From Pedobacter jejuensis (GTDB lineage: Bacteria; Bacteroidota; Bacteroidia; Sphingobacteriales; Sphingobacteriaceae), in NCBI RefSeq assembly GCF_003725795.1, contig NZ_RBEE01000042.1:62001-126000 (forward strand): a stretch of 64,000 nt of DNA, given 5' to 3'. The first letter of the stretch is position 1. Each line of letters starts with the position of its first letter. Shown here piece after piece: positions 22,718 to 33,059 of the stretch. Position numbers and translations under genes: made by a program. Below the pieces are notes generated by a model that was not told the DNA's origin, did not search any database, and saw only the letters and a list, made by a program, of their open reading frames with translations.

Positions 22718-25600
22718 ATGCAATCATCCCTAAACTGCATTTTTCTATTTTTAATTTGCATTTCTTTAAATACACGAGCCGCTGATATTAAAAGTATTGG
22801 TGTTCCGTATATAGAAAATTATTCTAAATCGGTTTATGCATCTGGTAACCAAAATTGGAGCGTTGCCAAAGATAAAAACGGTGTAATGTATTTCGGTAAT
22901 ACCGAAGGCCTACTTACCTTCGATGGGAGATATTGGCAAAAATATAAAATGCCGAACAATCAAATTGTACGCTCTGTAGCCGCCGATGTTAACGGAAAAA
23001 TTTATACAGGTTGTTTCGGCGATTTCGGATACTGGTCGTTTAAAAAAAATAAATTTCAATACACATCTTTAACTCATTTAATTCCAAAGTCTGACCCATT
23101 AAAAGATGAGATTTGGAAAATTCATATCTATGGCAACAAAATAATTTTCCAGTCATTCAGCACCATCTATATTTATGTAAATGGTAAAATTTCCGTACTC
23201 AAAAATGCCACTAATTTCCTTTTCTCATACAAAATTGGCAATCGGTTTATTGTAGAAAATAAGGGGCTTTACGAGCTTAAAGGCAACAATCTGGTTTTTA
23301 TTCCGGGTAGCGATGTGGTGTGTAGAACAGGCGTTTTATCCATACTACCCTTTAAAGGAAATACATTAATTATCGGCACAGGTAAAGATGGCTTATTCTT
23401 ATTCGATGGTAAGGCCTTTACACCTTTTAATACACCCGCCAACTCTTTTCTATCTACGTTTCAATTAAATAACGGCGCCAAAATTTTAGATAAATATTAT
23501 GCTTATGGCACAATCTTAAATGGAATTATTGTTATCGATGAAAATGGAAACATCATTCAGCGTGTTAATAAATCAAGCGGATTACAAAATAATACCGTTC
23601 TAAGCTTATATAGTGATGATGAGCAAAATCTTTGGGCCGGTTTAGATAATGGAATTGATAGAATTGAGTTAAACTCTCCACTGTATTTTTATCTTGATAA
23701 AACCGGCGTTTTTGGCACTGTATATTCAAGCGTTATTTTCAAAGGAAAAATATATCTCGGTACTAATCAGGGCTTATTTTACAGCGAATGGAAAAATAAT
23801 AATCAATTTTCTACTTTAAATTTTAGGCTAATTCCAAATTCGCAAGGTCAGGTTTGGGAATTAAATATTATTGACGACCAACTCCTTTGCGGTCATAATA
23901 ACGGAACCTTTAATGTTATTGGTGATAAAATAGAAAAAATTACAACTTACAGTGGCGGCTGGACGATTAAGAAACTTAATAGCAATCCAAATTTTTTAAT
24001 CCAAGGCACGTACACAGGTTTACTTCTTTTTAATAAAAACGCTCAGGGCAAATGGCAATTTTACAAAAAAATCGCAAATTTTAATGTGCCTGCAAGATAT
24101 GTAGAACAAGATAACAAGGGTGAGATTTGGGTTAGTCATGCTTACAAAGGTTTGTACAAATTAAAATTAAGTAGCGATTATAGCACCGTAATTTCTAACA
24201 AATACTATGACGAAAAAAGCGGTTTGCCTAGCAATTACAACTTAAATCTATTTAACCTTGAAGAAAGAATTGTTTTTGCCAGTAACGCTGGTTTTTTCAC
24301 TTATGATAATCTGAGCGATAGATTCTCAAAATATAATGTACTTAATAACGCCCTAGGATCATTTGCCTCATCAAACAAAATTATTGATGCAGGCGCTAAA
24401 AAGTATTGGTTTATCAATCATGGTAAAACGGCTTTAGCAAACTTTAGCCAGGCTGGTAAAATTTCAATTGATTCTAATCGTTTCAGTATTCTTGATGGCA
24501 AGATGGTTCAGTATTATGAAAACATTAGCCGCATAAGCAATTCCATTTATTTAATTAGCGTAGATGATGGCTTTGTGTTTTACAATGCAGGTCAAAACAT
24601 GACTAGCCAAATAAGCAAAGTTCATCAGAATGTTCTGATTCGCCGTATTGAAGACATTACCGATAAATACTCCATCATTAGTGAAAATGGGGATAGCGGT
24701 ACAGAAATCGATATAAAAAATGATAGAAATAACATTCGAATTTCTTTCTCAATGCCCTATTATCGTGAAGCTAAAATTAAATTTCAATATTACTTAGAAG
24801 GCTATTCTAACGATTGGTCTGATTGGAGTTATGCAACACAAAAAGACTTTACAAACTTAAGCAGCGGCAAATATATATTTAAAGTTAGGGCTAAAATAGA
24901 TGATGCTTCGGTAAGTGAAATCACCACGTTTGAATTTAGAATTCTTCGCCCATGGTATTTAAGCAACTTGGCTATATTATTTTATGCGTTATTGTTTATT
25001 GTTGCGCTAATTGCCGGAAAGAAAATCTATGAAAGAAAGTTAAAACTCGATAGCTTAAAGATTAGCAATCGGTTAAAAGCCGAACAGGATGAAATTCTGA
25101 AACAGGAATCAGAAGCAAATGAGAAACAGATAAATAAATTACAAACCGAAAAACTGCAAGCAGAGCTAGCATCTAAAAACAGAGAACTTGCCAATTCTGC
25201 TATGACACTGGTTTATAAAAATGAACTGCTTCAAAAATTGAGCGAAGAAATCCTGAAGCTTAAAGATGAGAATGGGAAAAAACTTGCCGACGACCAGTTG
25301 CGCAAAATTCAGAAAGTTATTAATGATGGAATGAATGATGAACGAGATTGGCATTTATTTGAAAACAGCTTTAATGAGGCGCATGAAAGTTTCTTCAAAA
25401 AACTTAAAATTGGCCATCCGGATTTGGTTCCAAACGACTTAAAACTTTGTGCATATTTAAGGATGAATATGAGTAGTAAGGAGATGTCATCCTTGCTAAA
25501 TATTACACTAAGAGGGGTTGAAATTAGAAGGTACAGATTGCGTAAAAAGCTTAACGTTCCGCATGATAAAAACCTTACAGAATTCTTGATGGAGCTGTAA
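22718..25600 (+). CDS. SusR-like one-protein sensor-regulator: periplasmic propeller, Y_Y_Y domain, TM, HTH
   Basis: A 960-residue regulator with a signal/anchor at the N-terminus. A periplasmic region of about 700 residues has repeated W-and-aromatic blades (WSVAKDKNGVMYFGNTEGLL, LWAGLDNGIDRIEL), typical of two-component regulator propellers. Next comes a triple-tyrosine domain (QYYLEGYSNDWSDWSYATQ), a TM helix (LAILFYALLFIVALIAG), and a coiled coil. The C-terminal LuxR-like helix-turn-helix contains NDLKLCAYLRMNMSSKEMSSLLN. There is no kinase or receiver domain. It directly precedes susC and probably activates the PUL when bound to an oligosaccharide. Confidence 0.88.
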   Translation: MQSSLNCIFLFLICISLNTRAADIKSIGVPYIENYSKSVYASGNQNWSVAKDKNGVMYFGNTEGLLTFDGRYWQKYKMPNNQIVRSVAADVNGKIYTGCFGDFGYWSFKKNKFQYTSLTHLIPKSDPLKDEIWKIHIYGNKIIFQSFSTIYIYVNGKISVLKNATNFLFSYKIGNRFIVENKGLYELKGNNLVFIPGSDVVCRTGVLSILPFKGNTLIIGTGKDGLFLFDGKAFTPFNTPANSFLSTFQLNNGAKILDKYYAYGTILNGIIVIDENGNIIQRVNKSSGLQNNTVLSLYSDDEQNLWAGLDNGIDRIELNSPLYFYLDKTGVFGTVYSSVIFKGKIYLGTNQGLFYSEWKNNNQFSTLNFRLIPNSQGQVWELNIIDDQLLCGHNNGTFNVIGDKIEKITTYSGGWTIKKLNSNPNFLIQGTYTGLLLFNKNAQGKWQFYKKIANFNVPARYVEQDNKGEIWVSHAYKGLYKLKLSSDYSTVISNKYYDEKSGLPSNYNLNLFNLEERIVFASNAGFFTYDNLSDRFSKYNVLNNALGSFASSNKIIDAGAKKYWFINHGKTALANFSQAGKISIDSNRFSILDGKMVQYYENISRISNSIYLISVDDGFVFYNAGQNMTSQISKVHQNVLIRRIEDITDKYSIISENGDSGTEIDIKNDRNNIRISFSMPYYREAKIKFQYYLEGYSNDWSDWSYATQKDFTNLSSGKYIFKVRAKIDDASVSEITTFEFRILRPWYLSNLAILFYALLFIVALIAGKKIYERKLKLDSLKISNRLKAEQDEILKQESEANEKQINKLQTEKLQAELASKNRELANSAMTLVYKNELLQKLSEEILKLKDENGKKLADDQLRKIQKVINDGMNDERDWHLFENSFNEAHESFFKKLKIGHPDLVPNDLKLCAYLRMNMSSKEMSSLLNITLRGVEIRRYRLRKKLNVPHDKNLTEFLMEL

Positions 25601-25941
25601 AATCACGCTTAATTTAAGGGTAATACAAATTGAGTAGTCTTGCTTAAATTTCTTAAATCATAGGTGACGGGTATATTCAGCAAATAGCCACTACATCATT
25701 ACCTCTCATAGCCTGAATAAAGTACTTTCAAATCACTTGGTGTACTTTTTACACTTGTGTATCCGTAATTAATCAGTTACAATAACTAAAACTGCGTTTT
25801 CAGCCTATTTGGGCATTTGGTATAGCATAGTGAGATAGTACACATTTCCATTTGATGTATTAATGTAGAAGTCGATTTCCTTGCAGAGGCAGAAAAACAA
25901 CCTCACATTTATCCTAACAATTAACTAAATATTTAATAAGC
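25601..25941. promoter_or_regulatory. susC upstream control region
   Basis: A 341-base gap between the regulator and susC with no gene. It contains a small inverted repeat GTGTA-CTTTT-TACAC (25740-25754), followed by TTGTGTA, which could be part of an operator. No exact -7 box was found close to susC; the leader may be long. Nothing else is recognisable. Confidence 0.3.
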
Positions 25942-28900
25942 ATGAAAAGAATTTTTACAAGAATTTCTGTTCTGGTCGGAATTTGTTTACTTACAATTAA
26001 CGTAGCATTTGCACAAAACATTACTGTAAAAGGTAGGGTTATGGATAGCGGAGATAAATCCACCATCCCGAGTGTAAGTGTGTTGGTTAAAGGTACACAA
26101 ATAGGTACACAAACAGATCCTTCAGGAGCGTATAGCATAAGCGCACCAGCAAACGCAACATTAGTTTTCCAGTATTTGGGTTATACTACACAAGAGTTAC
26201 CTGTTAATAACAGAACAACCATCAATGTCGAGCTGGCATCATCTTCTCAGCAACTAGAGCAAGTTGTTGTTGTTGGTTACGGTACACAAAGAAAAATTGA
26301 TGTTACCGGTTCTGTTGCAACGGTAAAAGGCGAAGAAATTTCTAAACAAGCCTCAGTTAACCCGATTAGTGCTTTACAAGGTAAAGTTGCCGGTGTTTCC
26401 ATTACAAATAATGGTGCTCCTGGTTCATCTCCGCAAATTACCATTCGTGGTACTGGTACAATTTATGGTAACACCGGTGTATTATATGTAGTAGATGGTG
26501 TATGGTATGATGAGATTAGTTTCTTAAATCCTTCAGATATCGAAAACATCAGTATATTAAAAGATGCTTCTTCACAATCTATTTACGGTATTCGTGCTGC
26601 AAATGGTGTTGTTTTGGTTACCACCAAAAGAGGTAAAACAGGCGAACCGGTAATTAGTTACAACGGTTCTATCGGTTTCAAAGCGGTAACCAATCAAGTT
26701 GAAATGGCGAATGCAACAGAATACGCAACCATTATTAATGAGTTATCTGCTTCAAACGGTGCCAGTCCATTATTTGCAAATCCTTCATCTTTTGGTGTTG
26801 GTACAAATTGGTATGACCAAGCTTTAAGAAATGCGTTACAAACTAACCATCAATTATCTGTAAATGGTGGTACAGAGAAAACAACTTATAATTTCTCATT
26901 AGGTTATACAAATGAAGATGGTATTGTAAAAACACAAAACTACAAACGTTACACAGCTAAATTATCAAACGATTTCCAAGTATTAAAGCCTTTGAAAATT
27001 GGTTATACTGTTTCAGGTACGTCAATTAATTCAAATGATATCGATGGCGCTATCTTCCGTCAGTTGTATACAGCCGGACCAGTTGTTCCTGTATATTATG
27101 CAGACGGTAGTTATGGTGATGCGAATGATTTCAGTTTAGGTGGAGGAAATAACTTTAACCCTCAAGTTACTTTAGATTTTTACAATCAGCAATCTAAAAA
27201 CTATCGTATAAATGGTAACGTTTATGCAGAATTAACTTTCTTAAAAAACTTTACATTCAGAACAAGTGCAGGTGGAGATTTCGGACAAAATGAAGTTAGA
27301 GGTTATACACCACTTTACGCCGCTACCCAAGGACAAAGAACCACGCAGAGCACTTTAAGAATTAACAGATCAGAAACCAGGAATTGGATTCTTGAAAATA
27401 CGTTAACTTACAAAAATACATTTGGCGACCACAGTATTACTGTTTTAGCAGGTACAACTGCACAAAGAAGAAAATCTTACTTTGTAAACGCTACTGCATT
27501 TGATGTACCAAACACCAGCGATGGCGATTTATACCTTTCATTAGGAACAGCAGCAACTCGTACTGTTGTAGATGGTGGGTCACTATCAACATCTAATTCA
27601 TACTTCGGTCGTGTAAACTACTCATTCAAGGATAAGTATTTGTTAAATGCAACACTTCGTGGTGATGCTGCTTCACAATTCTATGGTGGTGGCGACCTTT
27701 GGGGCTATTTTCCGGCGATTGGTGCAGGTTGGGTAGTTACCAATGAAGATTTTATGAAAGATCAAAAAGTGGTTAATTATTTAAAGCTTAAAGGTTCTTG
27801 GGGTAAAGTAGGTAACGCAGGTGTTCCTGTTAACCCAACTACTTTAACCGTTTCACAAGGCGGAGATTTAGTAGCCTTCTTTAATGGTGTAGGTTATACA
27901 GGTGCAAACATAAACTCTTTAGTTCCTTCATTTTTAAACTGGGAGCGTACTACAGGTACAGATATCGGTATTGAAGCAAGATTTTTAGATAATCGTTTAA
28001 GCATTGAAACTGGTGTTTACAATAAAAAAACAGAACAGGCTATCTTCGAAATTCCGATTTTGAGTTCGATTGGTACTGCTTCAGGCTCACTAATCGGTAA
28101 CCAGGCAGACTTTCAAAACAGAGGGTTTGAGTTCTTAGCAACTTATGCTGATAAATCTAAAAGCGGTTTTAGCTATTCAATTAGTGGTAATATTGGCATA
28201 AATAATAACAAAGTATTATCGGTTGTAACTGGTCAAAACCCAATTTATGCAGGTGGAGCTGGTATTGCAAACGGTGCTTTAGCAACACGTACCATTCAAG
28301 GTGGTGCAATTGGAGAGTTTTTCGGTTATAAAGTAGCAGGAATCTTCCAAACCGCCGCAGAAATTACAGGTTCAGCACAACCTAGTGCTAAACCAGGAGA
28401 TTTTAAATATGTGGATCAAAACGGAGATAAAATTATTGATGGTAAAGACCGTGTGGTTTTAGGTAATCCAAACCCTAAATTTAGCTATGGTTTAAATACA
28501 TCATTTGGCTACAAAAACTTCGATTTATCTGTTGATGTTCAAGGTGTTGCAGGTGTTGATGTTTATAATGCAAACATTGCTTATCGTTTCGGTAACGAAA
28601 ATTTCAGTAAAGATTTTTACGATAACAGATGGACTGGTCCGAATACATCAAACACATATCCATCTGCTGCAGTTGGTTCAACAATCAATGCGGCTCCTAA
28701 CTCTTTTTATGTTGAAGATGGTTCTTACATCCGCGTAAGAAATATCCAGTTAGGTTATGCTCTTCCATCTATGCTTATGAGTAAATGGAAAATGCAAAGA
28801 GTAAGGGTGTTTGTTGATGCCCAAAATGCAATTAACATTTTCGGCTACAAAGGTTTTACACCTGAGATCGGTGGTACACCAACAAATGCAGGTATTGATG

Positions 28901-28956
28901 CCAGCGTTTATCCTTTATCAGCTACTTATAGATTAGGTCTTCAAGTTACTTTCTAA
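25942..28956 (+). CDS. SusC/RagA-family TonB-linked outer-membrane oligosaccharide transporter
   Basis: A TonB-dependent transporter of 1004 residues that imports oligosaccharides across the outer membrane with SusD as lid. The signal peptide ends at NVAFA (residue 24). A carboxypeptidase-regulatory-like domain spans residues 25-105 (NITVKGRVMDSGDKSTIPSV). The SusC signature VVVVGYGTQRKIDVTGSV leads into the plug, with GVLYVVDGVWYDEISFLNP and GIRAANGVVLVTTKRG. The barrel follows and ends in YRLGLQVTF, with a terminal phenylalanine. susD starts 10 bases after its stop codon. Confidence 0.96.
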   Translation: MKRIFTRISVLVGICLLTINVAFAQNITVKGRVMDSGDKSTIPSVSVLVKGTQIGTQTDPSGAYSISAPANATLVFQYLGYTTQELPVNNRTTINVELASSSQQLEQVVVVGYGTQRKIDVTGSVATVKGEEISKQASVNPISALQGKVAGVSITNNGAPGSSPQITIRGTGTIYGNTGVLYVVDGVWYDEISFLNPSDIENISILKDASSQSIYGIRAANGVVLVTTKRGKTGEPVISYNGSIGFKAVTNQVEMANATEYATIINELSASNGASPLFANPSSFGVGTNWYDQALRNALQTNHQLSVNGGTEKTTYNFSLGYTNEDGIVKTQNYKRYTAKLSNDFQVLKPLKIGYTVSGTSINSNDIDGAIFRQLYTAGPVVPVYYADGSYGDANDFSLGGGNNFNPQVTLDFYNQQSKNYRINGNVYAELTFLKNFTFRTSAGGDFGQNEVRGYTPLYAATQGQRTTQSTLRINRSETRNWILENTLTYKNTFGDHSITVLAGTTAQRRKSYFVNATAFDVPNTSDGDLYLSLGTAATRTVVDGGSLSTSNSYFGRVNYSFKDKYLLNATLRGDAASQFYGGGDLWGYFPAIGAGWVVTNEDFMKDQKVVNYLKLKGSWGKVGNAGVPVNPTTLTVSQGGDLVAFFNGVGYTGANINSLVPSFLNWERTTGTDIGIEARFLDNRLSIETGVYNKKTEQAIFEIPILSSIGTASGSLIGNQADFQNRGFEFLATYADKSKSGFSYSISGNIGINNNKVLSVVTGQNPIYAGGAGIANGALATRTIQGGAIGEFFGYKVAGIFQTAAEITGSAQPSAKPGDFKYVDQNGDKIIDGKDRVVLGNPNPKFSYGLNTSFGYKNFDLSVDVQGVAGVDVYNANIAYRFGNENFSKDFYDNRWTGPNTSNTYPSAAVGSTINAAPNSFYVEDGSYIRVRNIQLGYALPSMLMSKWKMQRVRVFVDAQNAINIFGYKGFTPEIGGTPTNAGIDASVYPLSATYRLGLQVTF

Positions 28957-28966
28957 TAATAAAGCA

Positions 28967-30448
28967 ATGAAAACAAATTATAAAAATTATATACAAAAGA
29001 TTGGATTACTTGCTTTATGCTCTGGTCTTTTAGTATTACCTGCATGTAAAAAAAGTTTTTTAGATGTAGATCCTCAAGCGCAGCAACCTGCTATCACTTT
29101 TTGGAAAACACAAGATGATGCTACAAAAGCCGTAAACTCTATCTATGGGATTTTGCGCAGTAATGATAATACCGGATTTTCTGCTATAGCTATTGAAAGT
29201 GTTGGTGGAGATGATGCTGAAAAAGGTAGTGACCCAAATGATGCAAGCTATTACAATAGTTACGATGATTTTTCAGTTTCTTCTACTGAAGGTCAATTAC
29301 AAGGCTTTTGGAATGGTCAATACAAAAACATTAACCTGTGTAACCAGGTTTTAGATAACATTCCTGCAATTAGTATGGATGCAAATTTAAAAGCTCGTTA
29401 TCTTGCTGAAGCTAAATTCGTACGTGCTCTTTCATATTTCAGGCTGGTTAGAGCTTATGGAGATGTGCCATTGCGCTTAACTGTTCCTAAAGATGCTTCC
29501 GAATTTAATATCCCGAGAACACCTAAAGCACAAGTTTATGCTGCTATTGAAAAGGATTTAGATGAGGCTGCAGCAGTTTTACCACAAAGGTACTCAGCAA
29601 TTGATTTAGGTAGAGCTACAAAAGGTGCTGCGCTTGCTTTGCATGCAAAAGTTGCAATGTATCAGCAAAAATGGGCAGATGTGCTAACCTTAACAAATAC
29701 AGTTATGACTATGGGTTACGATCTATTTCCTAATTACGAACAAAGTTTCAGGTTGAATAATGAAAATAATATCGAATCTATTTTTGAAATACAATGTGAA
29801 ATAAACGCAAGCATAGATGGTTCGGCAACTTCGCAATACAGCCAGATTCAAGGCGTTAGAGGAACTGTTGCAGGTTACGGACTTAACGTACCTACAGCTG
29901 CTCTAGCTGCAGCTTATGAAGCAGGAGATACCAGAAGAGATGCAACAATTATTTTTAGAGGTGAAACAACACCTCAGGGTGATGCTATTCCTGTATCGGT
30001 ACCAAATCCAATGTATAGTCAAAAACCTTATGTTCCTTTCAACTTAATCAACACAAGCTTTAACCAAGGCGCTCAACAAAATGTTAGGTTAATCCGATTT
30101 GCCGATGTATTGTTAATGAATGCAGAAGCAGCTAACGAGCAAGGAAACCCAGCGTTAGCACGTACTTCATTAAACCGTGTTCGTGCTCGTGCAAGAGGTG
30201 GTGTAGCTGGTGTTTTACCTGATGTTACCACTTCTGATAAAGATGCACTACGCACTGCAATCCAAAAGGAAAGATTTGTAGAGTTGGCTATGGAGTACGA
30301 TCGTTATTTTGATGTAATACGCCAAGGTCGTGGAACTGCAGTATTTGGTCCTAAGGGATGGAAAGCTGGCAAAAACGAAGTTTGGCCCATACCTTCCAAC
30401 GAAATTGATAAGAGCGCAGGTATATTAACTCAAAATCCAGGTTATTAA
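28967..30448 (+). CDS. SusD/RagB-family surface glycan-binding lipoprotein
   Basis: Partner lid of the SusC channel, 493 residues. The lipobox is VLPAC with the acylated Cys27, followed by KKSFLDVDP, a typical SusD mature start. The tetratricopeptide-like core contains FVRALSYFRLVRAYGDVPL and the C-terminal RFADVLLMNAEAANEQGNPA, LNRVRARARGG and ELAMEYDRYFDVIRQGR, which are characteristic of the family. It is anchored on the outside of the outer membrane. Order and spacing (10 bases after susC, 17 before the LamG gene) indicate one transcript. Confidence 0.96.
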   Translation: MKTNYKNYIQKIGLLALCSGLLVLPACKKSFLDVDPQAQQPAITFWKTQDDATKAVNSIYGILRSNDNTGFSAIAIESVGGDDAEKGSDPNDASYYNSYDDFSVSSTEGQLQGFWNGQYKNINLCNQVLDNIPAISMDANLKARYLAEAKFVRALSYFRLVRAYGDVPLRLTVPKDASEFNIPRTPKAQVYAAIEKDLDEAAAVLPQRYSAIDLGRATKGAALALHAKVAMYQQKWADVLTLTNTVMTMGYDLFPNYEQSFRLNNENNIESIFEIQCEINASIDGSATSQYSQIQGVRGTVAGYGLNVPTAALAAAYEAGDTRRDATIIFRGETTPQGDAIPVSVPNPMYSQKPYVPFNLINTSFNQGAQQNVRLIRFADVLLMNAEAANEQGNPALARTSLNRVRARARGGVAGVLPDVTTSDKDALRTAIQKERFVELAMEYDRYFDVIRQGRGTAVFGPKGWKAGKNEVWPIPSNEIDKSAGILTQNPGY

Positions 30449-30465
30449 TTGATAATTAAACAGAA

Positions 30466-31299
30466 ATGAAAACAAAATATTTTTTATTGATGGCATCTGT
30501 TGTAACCTTGGGGTTATCATCTTGCCAGAAAGAATTTGATCCATCTTCTTATGCTCCAGCATTAAATATTGGTGGATTTACTAACTCGAAGCAAATCGCA
30601 GCTGCAAACTTAGCGGCGTACTGGGCGTTTGACGGTAGTTTAATTGACAGTGTATCAAACGGCGCAGGTGTAAATACAGGTACAACTTTTGCCACTGGTA
30701 TTAAAGGTAAGTCGTTACAAGGTGCAACAGATAGTTACTTTTTAAGTGCGCCTTCTGCCAAGGTTTTAAGTTTAAAAAGTTTCACCATTACAGAGTGGGT
30801 TAATACGCCATCGCCATCAAACGGAATTATTGGTTTATTTAGCCTTTCTAACAAGTCTCAGTTTTGGGGAAATTTAGAAATCTTCGTAGAAAACGGTAGT
30901 ACAAATGATAATGCAACGTTAAAAATTGTATTCATCAATAATGGAACTGGCGATAAAACCTATACAGCAAGTAATGTGGTTAATTTCTTCGGTAAATGGA
31001 ATGCACTTTCTGTTTCGTACGATGAAACCACGTCAACGGTAAAAGTTTATGTAAATGGATCTAGAGTAAGTTCTGGTAAGCTAGATGGTATTACTGGTGG
31101 TTTAAATTTTGTTAATTCTGGAAACCTGGTTTTTGGCACAACGCAATTTATGACTACACCTAGCCAAACAACAAGCCATTCTAAAGAACCTTGGGCTAGC
31201 TATTTAACAGGTCAGTTAGATGAAGTTAAAATTTTTAATAAAGCATTATCTGACGATGAAGTTGGATACTTAGCCAAGTTAGAAGGTAGAGGTAAATAA
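30466..31299 (+). CDS. LamG-domain surface lipoprotein (SusE/F-position glycan-binding protein)
   Basis: A 277-residue lipoprotein with lipobox LGLSSC (Cys20). The mature chain is a LamG/concanavalin-like domain: YWAFDGSLIDSVSNGAGVN, SLKSFTITEWVNTPSPSNG, and LTGQLDEVKIFNKALSDDE, which is the usual last strand. It occupies the place of SusE/SusF in the PUL and is probably a surface glycan-binding protein without enzyme activity. A hairpin (31331-31358) separates it from the glycosidase genes. The specific ligand cannot be predicted. Confidence 0.88.
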   Translation: MKTKYFLLMASVVTLGLSSCQKEFDPSSYAPALNIGGFTNSKQIAAANLAAYWAFDGSLIDSVSNGAGVNTGTTFATGIKGKSLQGATDSYFLSAPSAKVLSLKSFTITEWVNTPSPSNGIIGLFSLSNKSQFWGNLEIFVENGSTNDNATLKIVFINNGTGDKTYTASNVVNFFGKWNALSVSYDETTSTVKVYVNGSRVSSGKLDGITGGLNFVNSGNLVFGTTQFMTTPSQTTSHSKEPWASYLTGQLDEVKIFNKALSDDEVGYLAKLEGRGK

Positions 31300-31330
31300 G
31301 CCTCATAACTTATAAACGGCACAAACAAAT

Positions 31331-31358
31331 AAAGGGTTGCCAATAACGGCAGCCCTTT
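31331..31358 (+). terminator. Hairpin between binding-protein and enzyme genes of the PUL
   Basis: AAAGGGTTGCC (31331-31341) pairs with GGCAGCCCTTT (31348-31358), with one G-T wobble, a 6-nt loop and a following T-run. It sits 13 bases before the first GH144 ATG and could act as an attenuator or full terminator. Confidence 0.75.
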
Positions 31359-31371
31359 TTAATTTCCTAGG

Positions 31372-33045
31372 ATGACAAAAATATTCCCATACTATTTAGT
31401 GCTATTTCTTTTTGTACTATCATGCAAAAAAGGCGATTCACCTGCTCCGGTAGATCCACCGGTTACACCAACACCCACATCATTTTCATTTTCCGATTTA
31501 AAAGTAAACGGAACTTTTACAGGTTTTACCTATTATGGCTTAAATAACATCCCTGTAGTTAAAATCACATTTTCATCTGCCATAAATTTATCTTCCATAA
31601 ATGGAAACATCACCCTAGCCGATGCCGGGGGAACAACAGTAGCATATACTTCAACCTTAGAGAATAACGATAATACGATTGTAATAACGCCTACTGCGAC
31701 ATTGCAATCCATTACAAAATATACATTGACTGCTGGTACGGGTTTGGTTTCTAAAACCGGCACAAAATTACAAAGTGCAGTAACAGTTAACTTAATAACT
31801 GCGGTAGATGATACCGATAAATTCGCCCGCATAAGCGATGATGAACTGTTAACCTTAGTTCAAAAGCAAACATTTAAATATTTTTGGGATTTTGGTCATC
31901 CAACAAGTGGTTTAGCTCGCGAAAGAAATACTTCAGGCAATACCGTAACATCTGGCGGTTCGGGCTTTGGCATAATGGCTTTAGTTACCGGTGTTAGTCG
32001 CAGTTTTATAAGCCGAGCCGATGGTTTAGCAAGAATGCAAAAGATTGTAGCCTTTTTAAAAACAGCAGAGCGTTTTCATGGTGCTTACCCACACTGGTTA
32101 GATGGAAATACTGGTAAAGTGATTCCGTTTAGCACCAAAGATAATGGTGGCGATTTAGTAGAAACATCTTATTTAATGGCTGGTTTAATTACCGCCAGAC
32201 AATATTTTAACGGCGCTGATGCTTCTGAAGCAAACTTAAGGGCTGATATAAACGCAATTTATAATGGCGTAGAATGGAGTTGGTATCGTAAAGATAATAG
32301 CAGTACACTTTACTGGCATTGGAGCCCGAATTACAATTGGGATATGAATTTACCTGTTAAAGGCTGGAACGAATGTTTGGTTACTTATGTTATGGCAGCC
32401 GCCTCCCCTACTTACTCCATACCTAAAACAGTTTACGATTCGGGTTGGGCACAAAACGGAGCAATGAAAAATGGAAATACTTACTATGGTGTTCAACTTC
32501 CATTAGGGCCAGCCAATGGCGGTCCATTATTTTTCTCTCATTACTCATTTATGGGAATTAACCCTAAAGGCTTATCCGATGCCTATGCCAATTATGAAAC
32601 GCAAACTAAAGCCCATACGCTTATAAATTACAATTATTGCAAAGCAAATCCATCGGGCTTTTATGGTTATGGTGAAAACTGTTGGGGTTTAACTGCAAGC
32701 GATATTAAAAATGGATATACTGCAAGCGCTCCGGGTAATGATGTTGGTGTTATTGCGCCGACAGCTGCGTTATCGTCTTTCCCATACACGCCTACAGAAT
32801 CCATGCAGGCTTTAAAATATTTTTACTACAAATTGGGGAACAAAACTTGGGGCGACTACGGTTTTTATGATGCTTTTTCTTTGCAAGATCAGTGGTTTGC
32901 ATCATCAACACTTGCTATAGACCAAGGACCTATAATTGTAATGATAGAAAACTATCGCTCTAACCTAATTTGGAATCTTTTTATGAGTGCGCCTGAAGTT
33001 AAAGCAAGCATGCGAAATTTAGGTTTTAGTAGTCCGAATCTTTAA
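31372..33045 (+). CDS. GH144-type (glucoamylase-like) glycoside hydrolase, surface lipoprotein form
   Basis: A 557-residue lipoprotein (lipobox FVLSC, Cys18, then KKGD). An Ig-like/Big_5 domain covers about residues 38-145, then the (alpha/alpha)6 glycoamylase-like domain (PF10091 type). RFHGAYPHWLDGNTGK precedes DNGGDLVETS with D257, D261 and E264, the spacing of the acidic residues proposed as catalytic in GH144 endo-beta-1,2-glucanases (Chitinophaga pinensis SGL). YWHWSPNYNWDMNLPVKG and NECLVTYVMAAASPTYSIP are also conserved. A lipoprotein anchor suggests action on the cell surface. Activity on beta-1,2-glucan is inferred from the family. Confidence 0.85.
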   Translation: MTKIFPYYLVLFLFVLSCKKGDSPAPVDPPVTPTPTSFSFSDLKVNGTFTGFTYYGLNNIPVVKITFSSAINLSSINGNITLADAGGTTVAYTSTLENNDNTIVITPTATLQSITKYTLTAGTGLVSKTGTKLQSAVTVNLITAVDDTDKFARISDDELLTLVQKQTFKYFWDFGHPTSGLARERNTSGNTVTSGGSGFGIMALVTGVSRSFISRADGLARMQKIVAFLKTAERFHGAYPHWLDGNTGKVIPFSTKDNGGDLVETSYLMAGLITARQYFNGADASEANLRADINAIYNGVEWSWYRKDNSSTLYWHWSPNYNWDMNLPVKGWNECLVTYVMAAASPTYSIPKTVYDSGWAQNGAMKNGNTYYGVQLPLGPANGGPLFFSHYSFMGINPKGLSDAYANYETQTKAHTLINYNYCKANPSGFYGYGENCWGLTASDIKNGYTASAPGNDVGVIAPTAALSSFPYTPTESMQALKYFYYKLGNKTWGDYGFYDAFSLQDQWFASSTLAIDQGPIIVMIENYRSNLIWNLFMSAPEVKASMRNLGFSSPNL

Positions 33046-33059
33046 AATCTACACAATCA

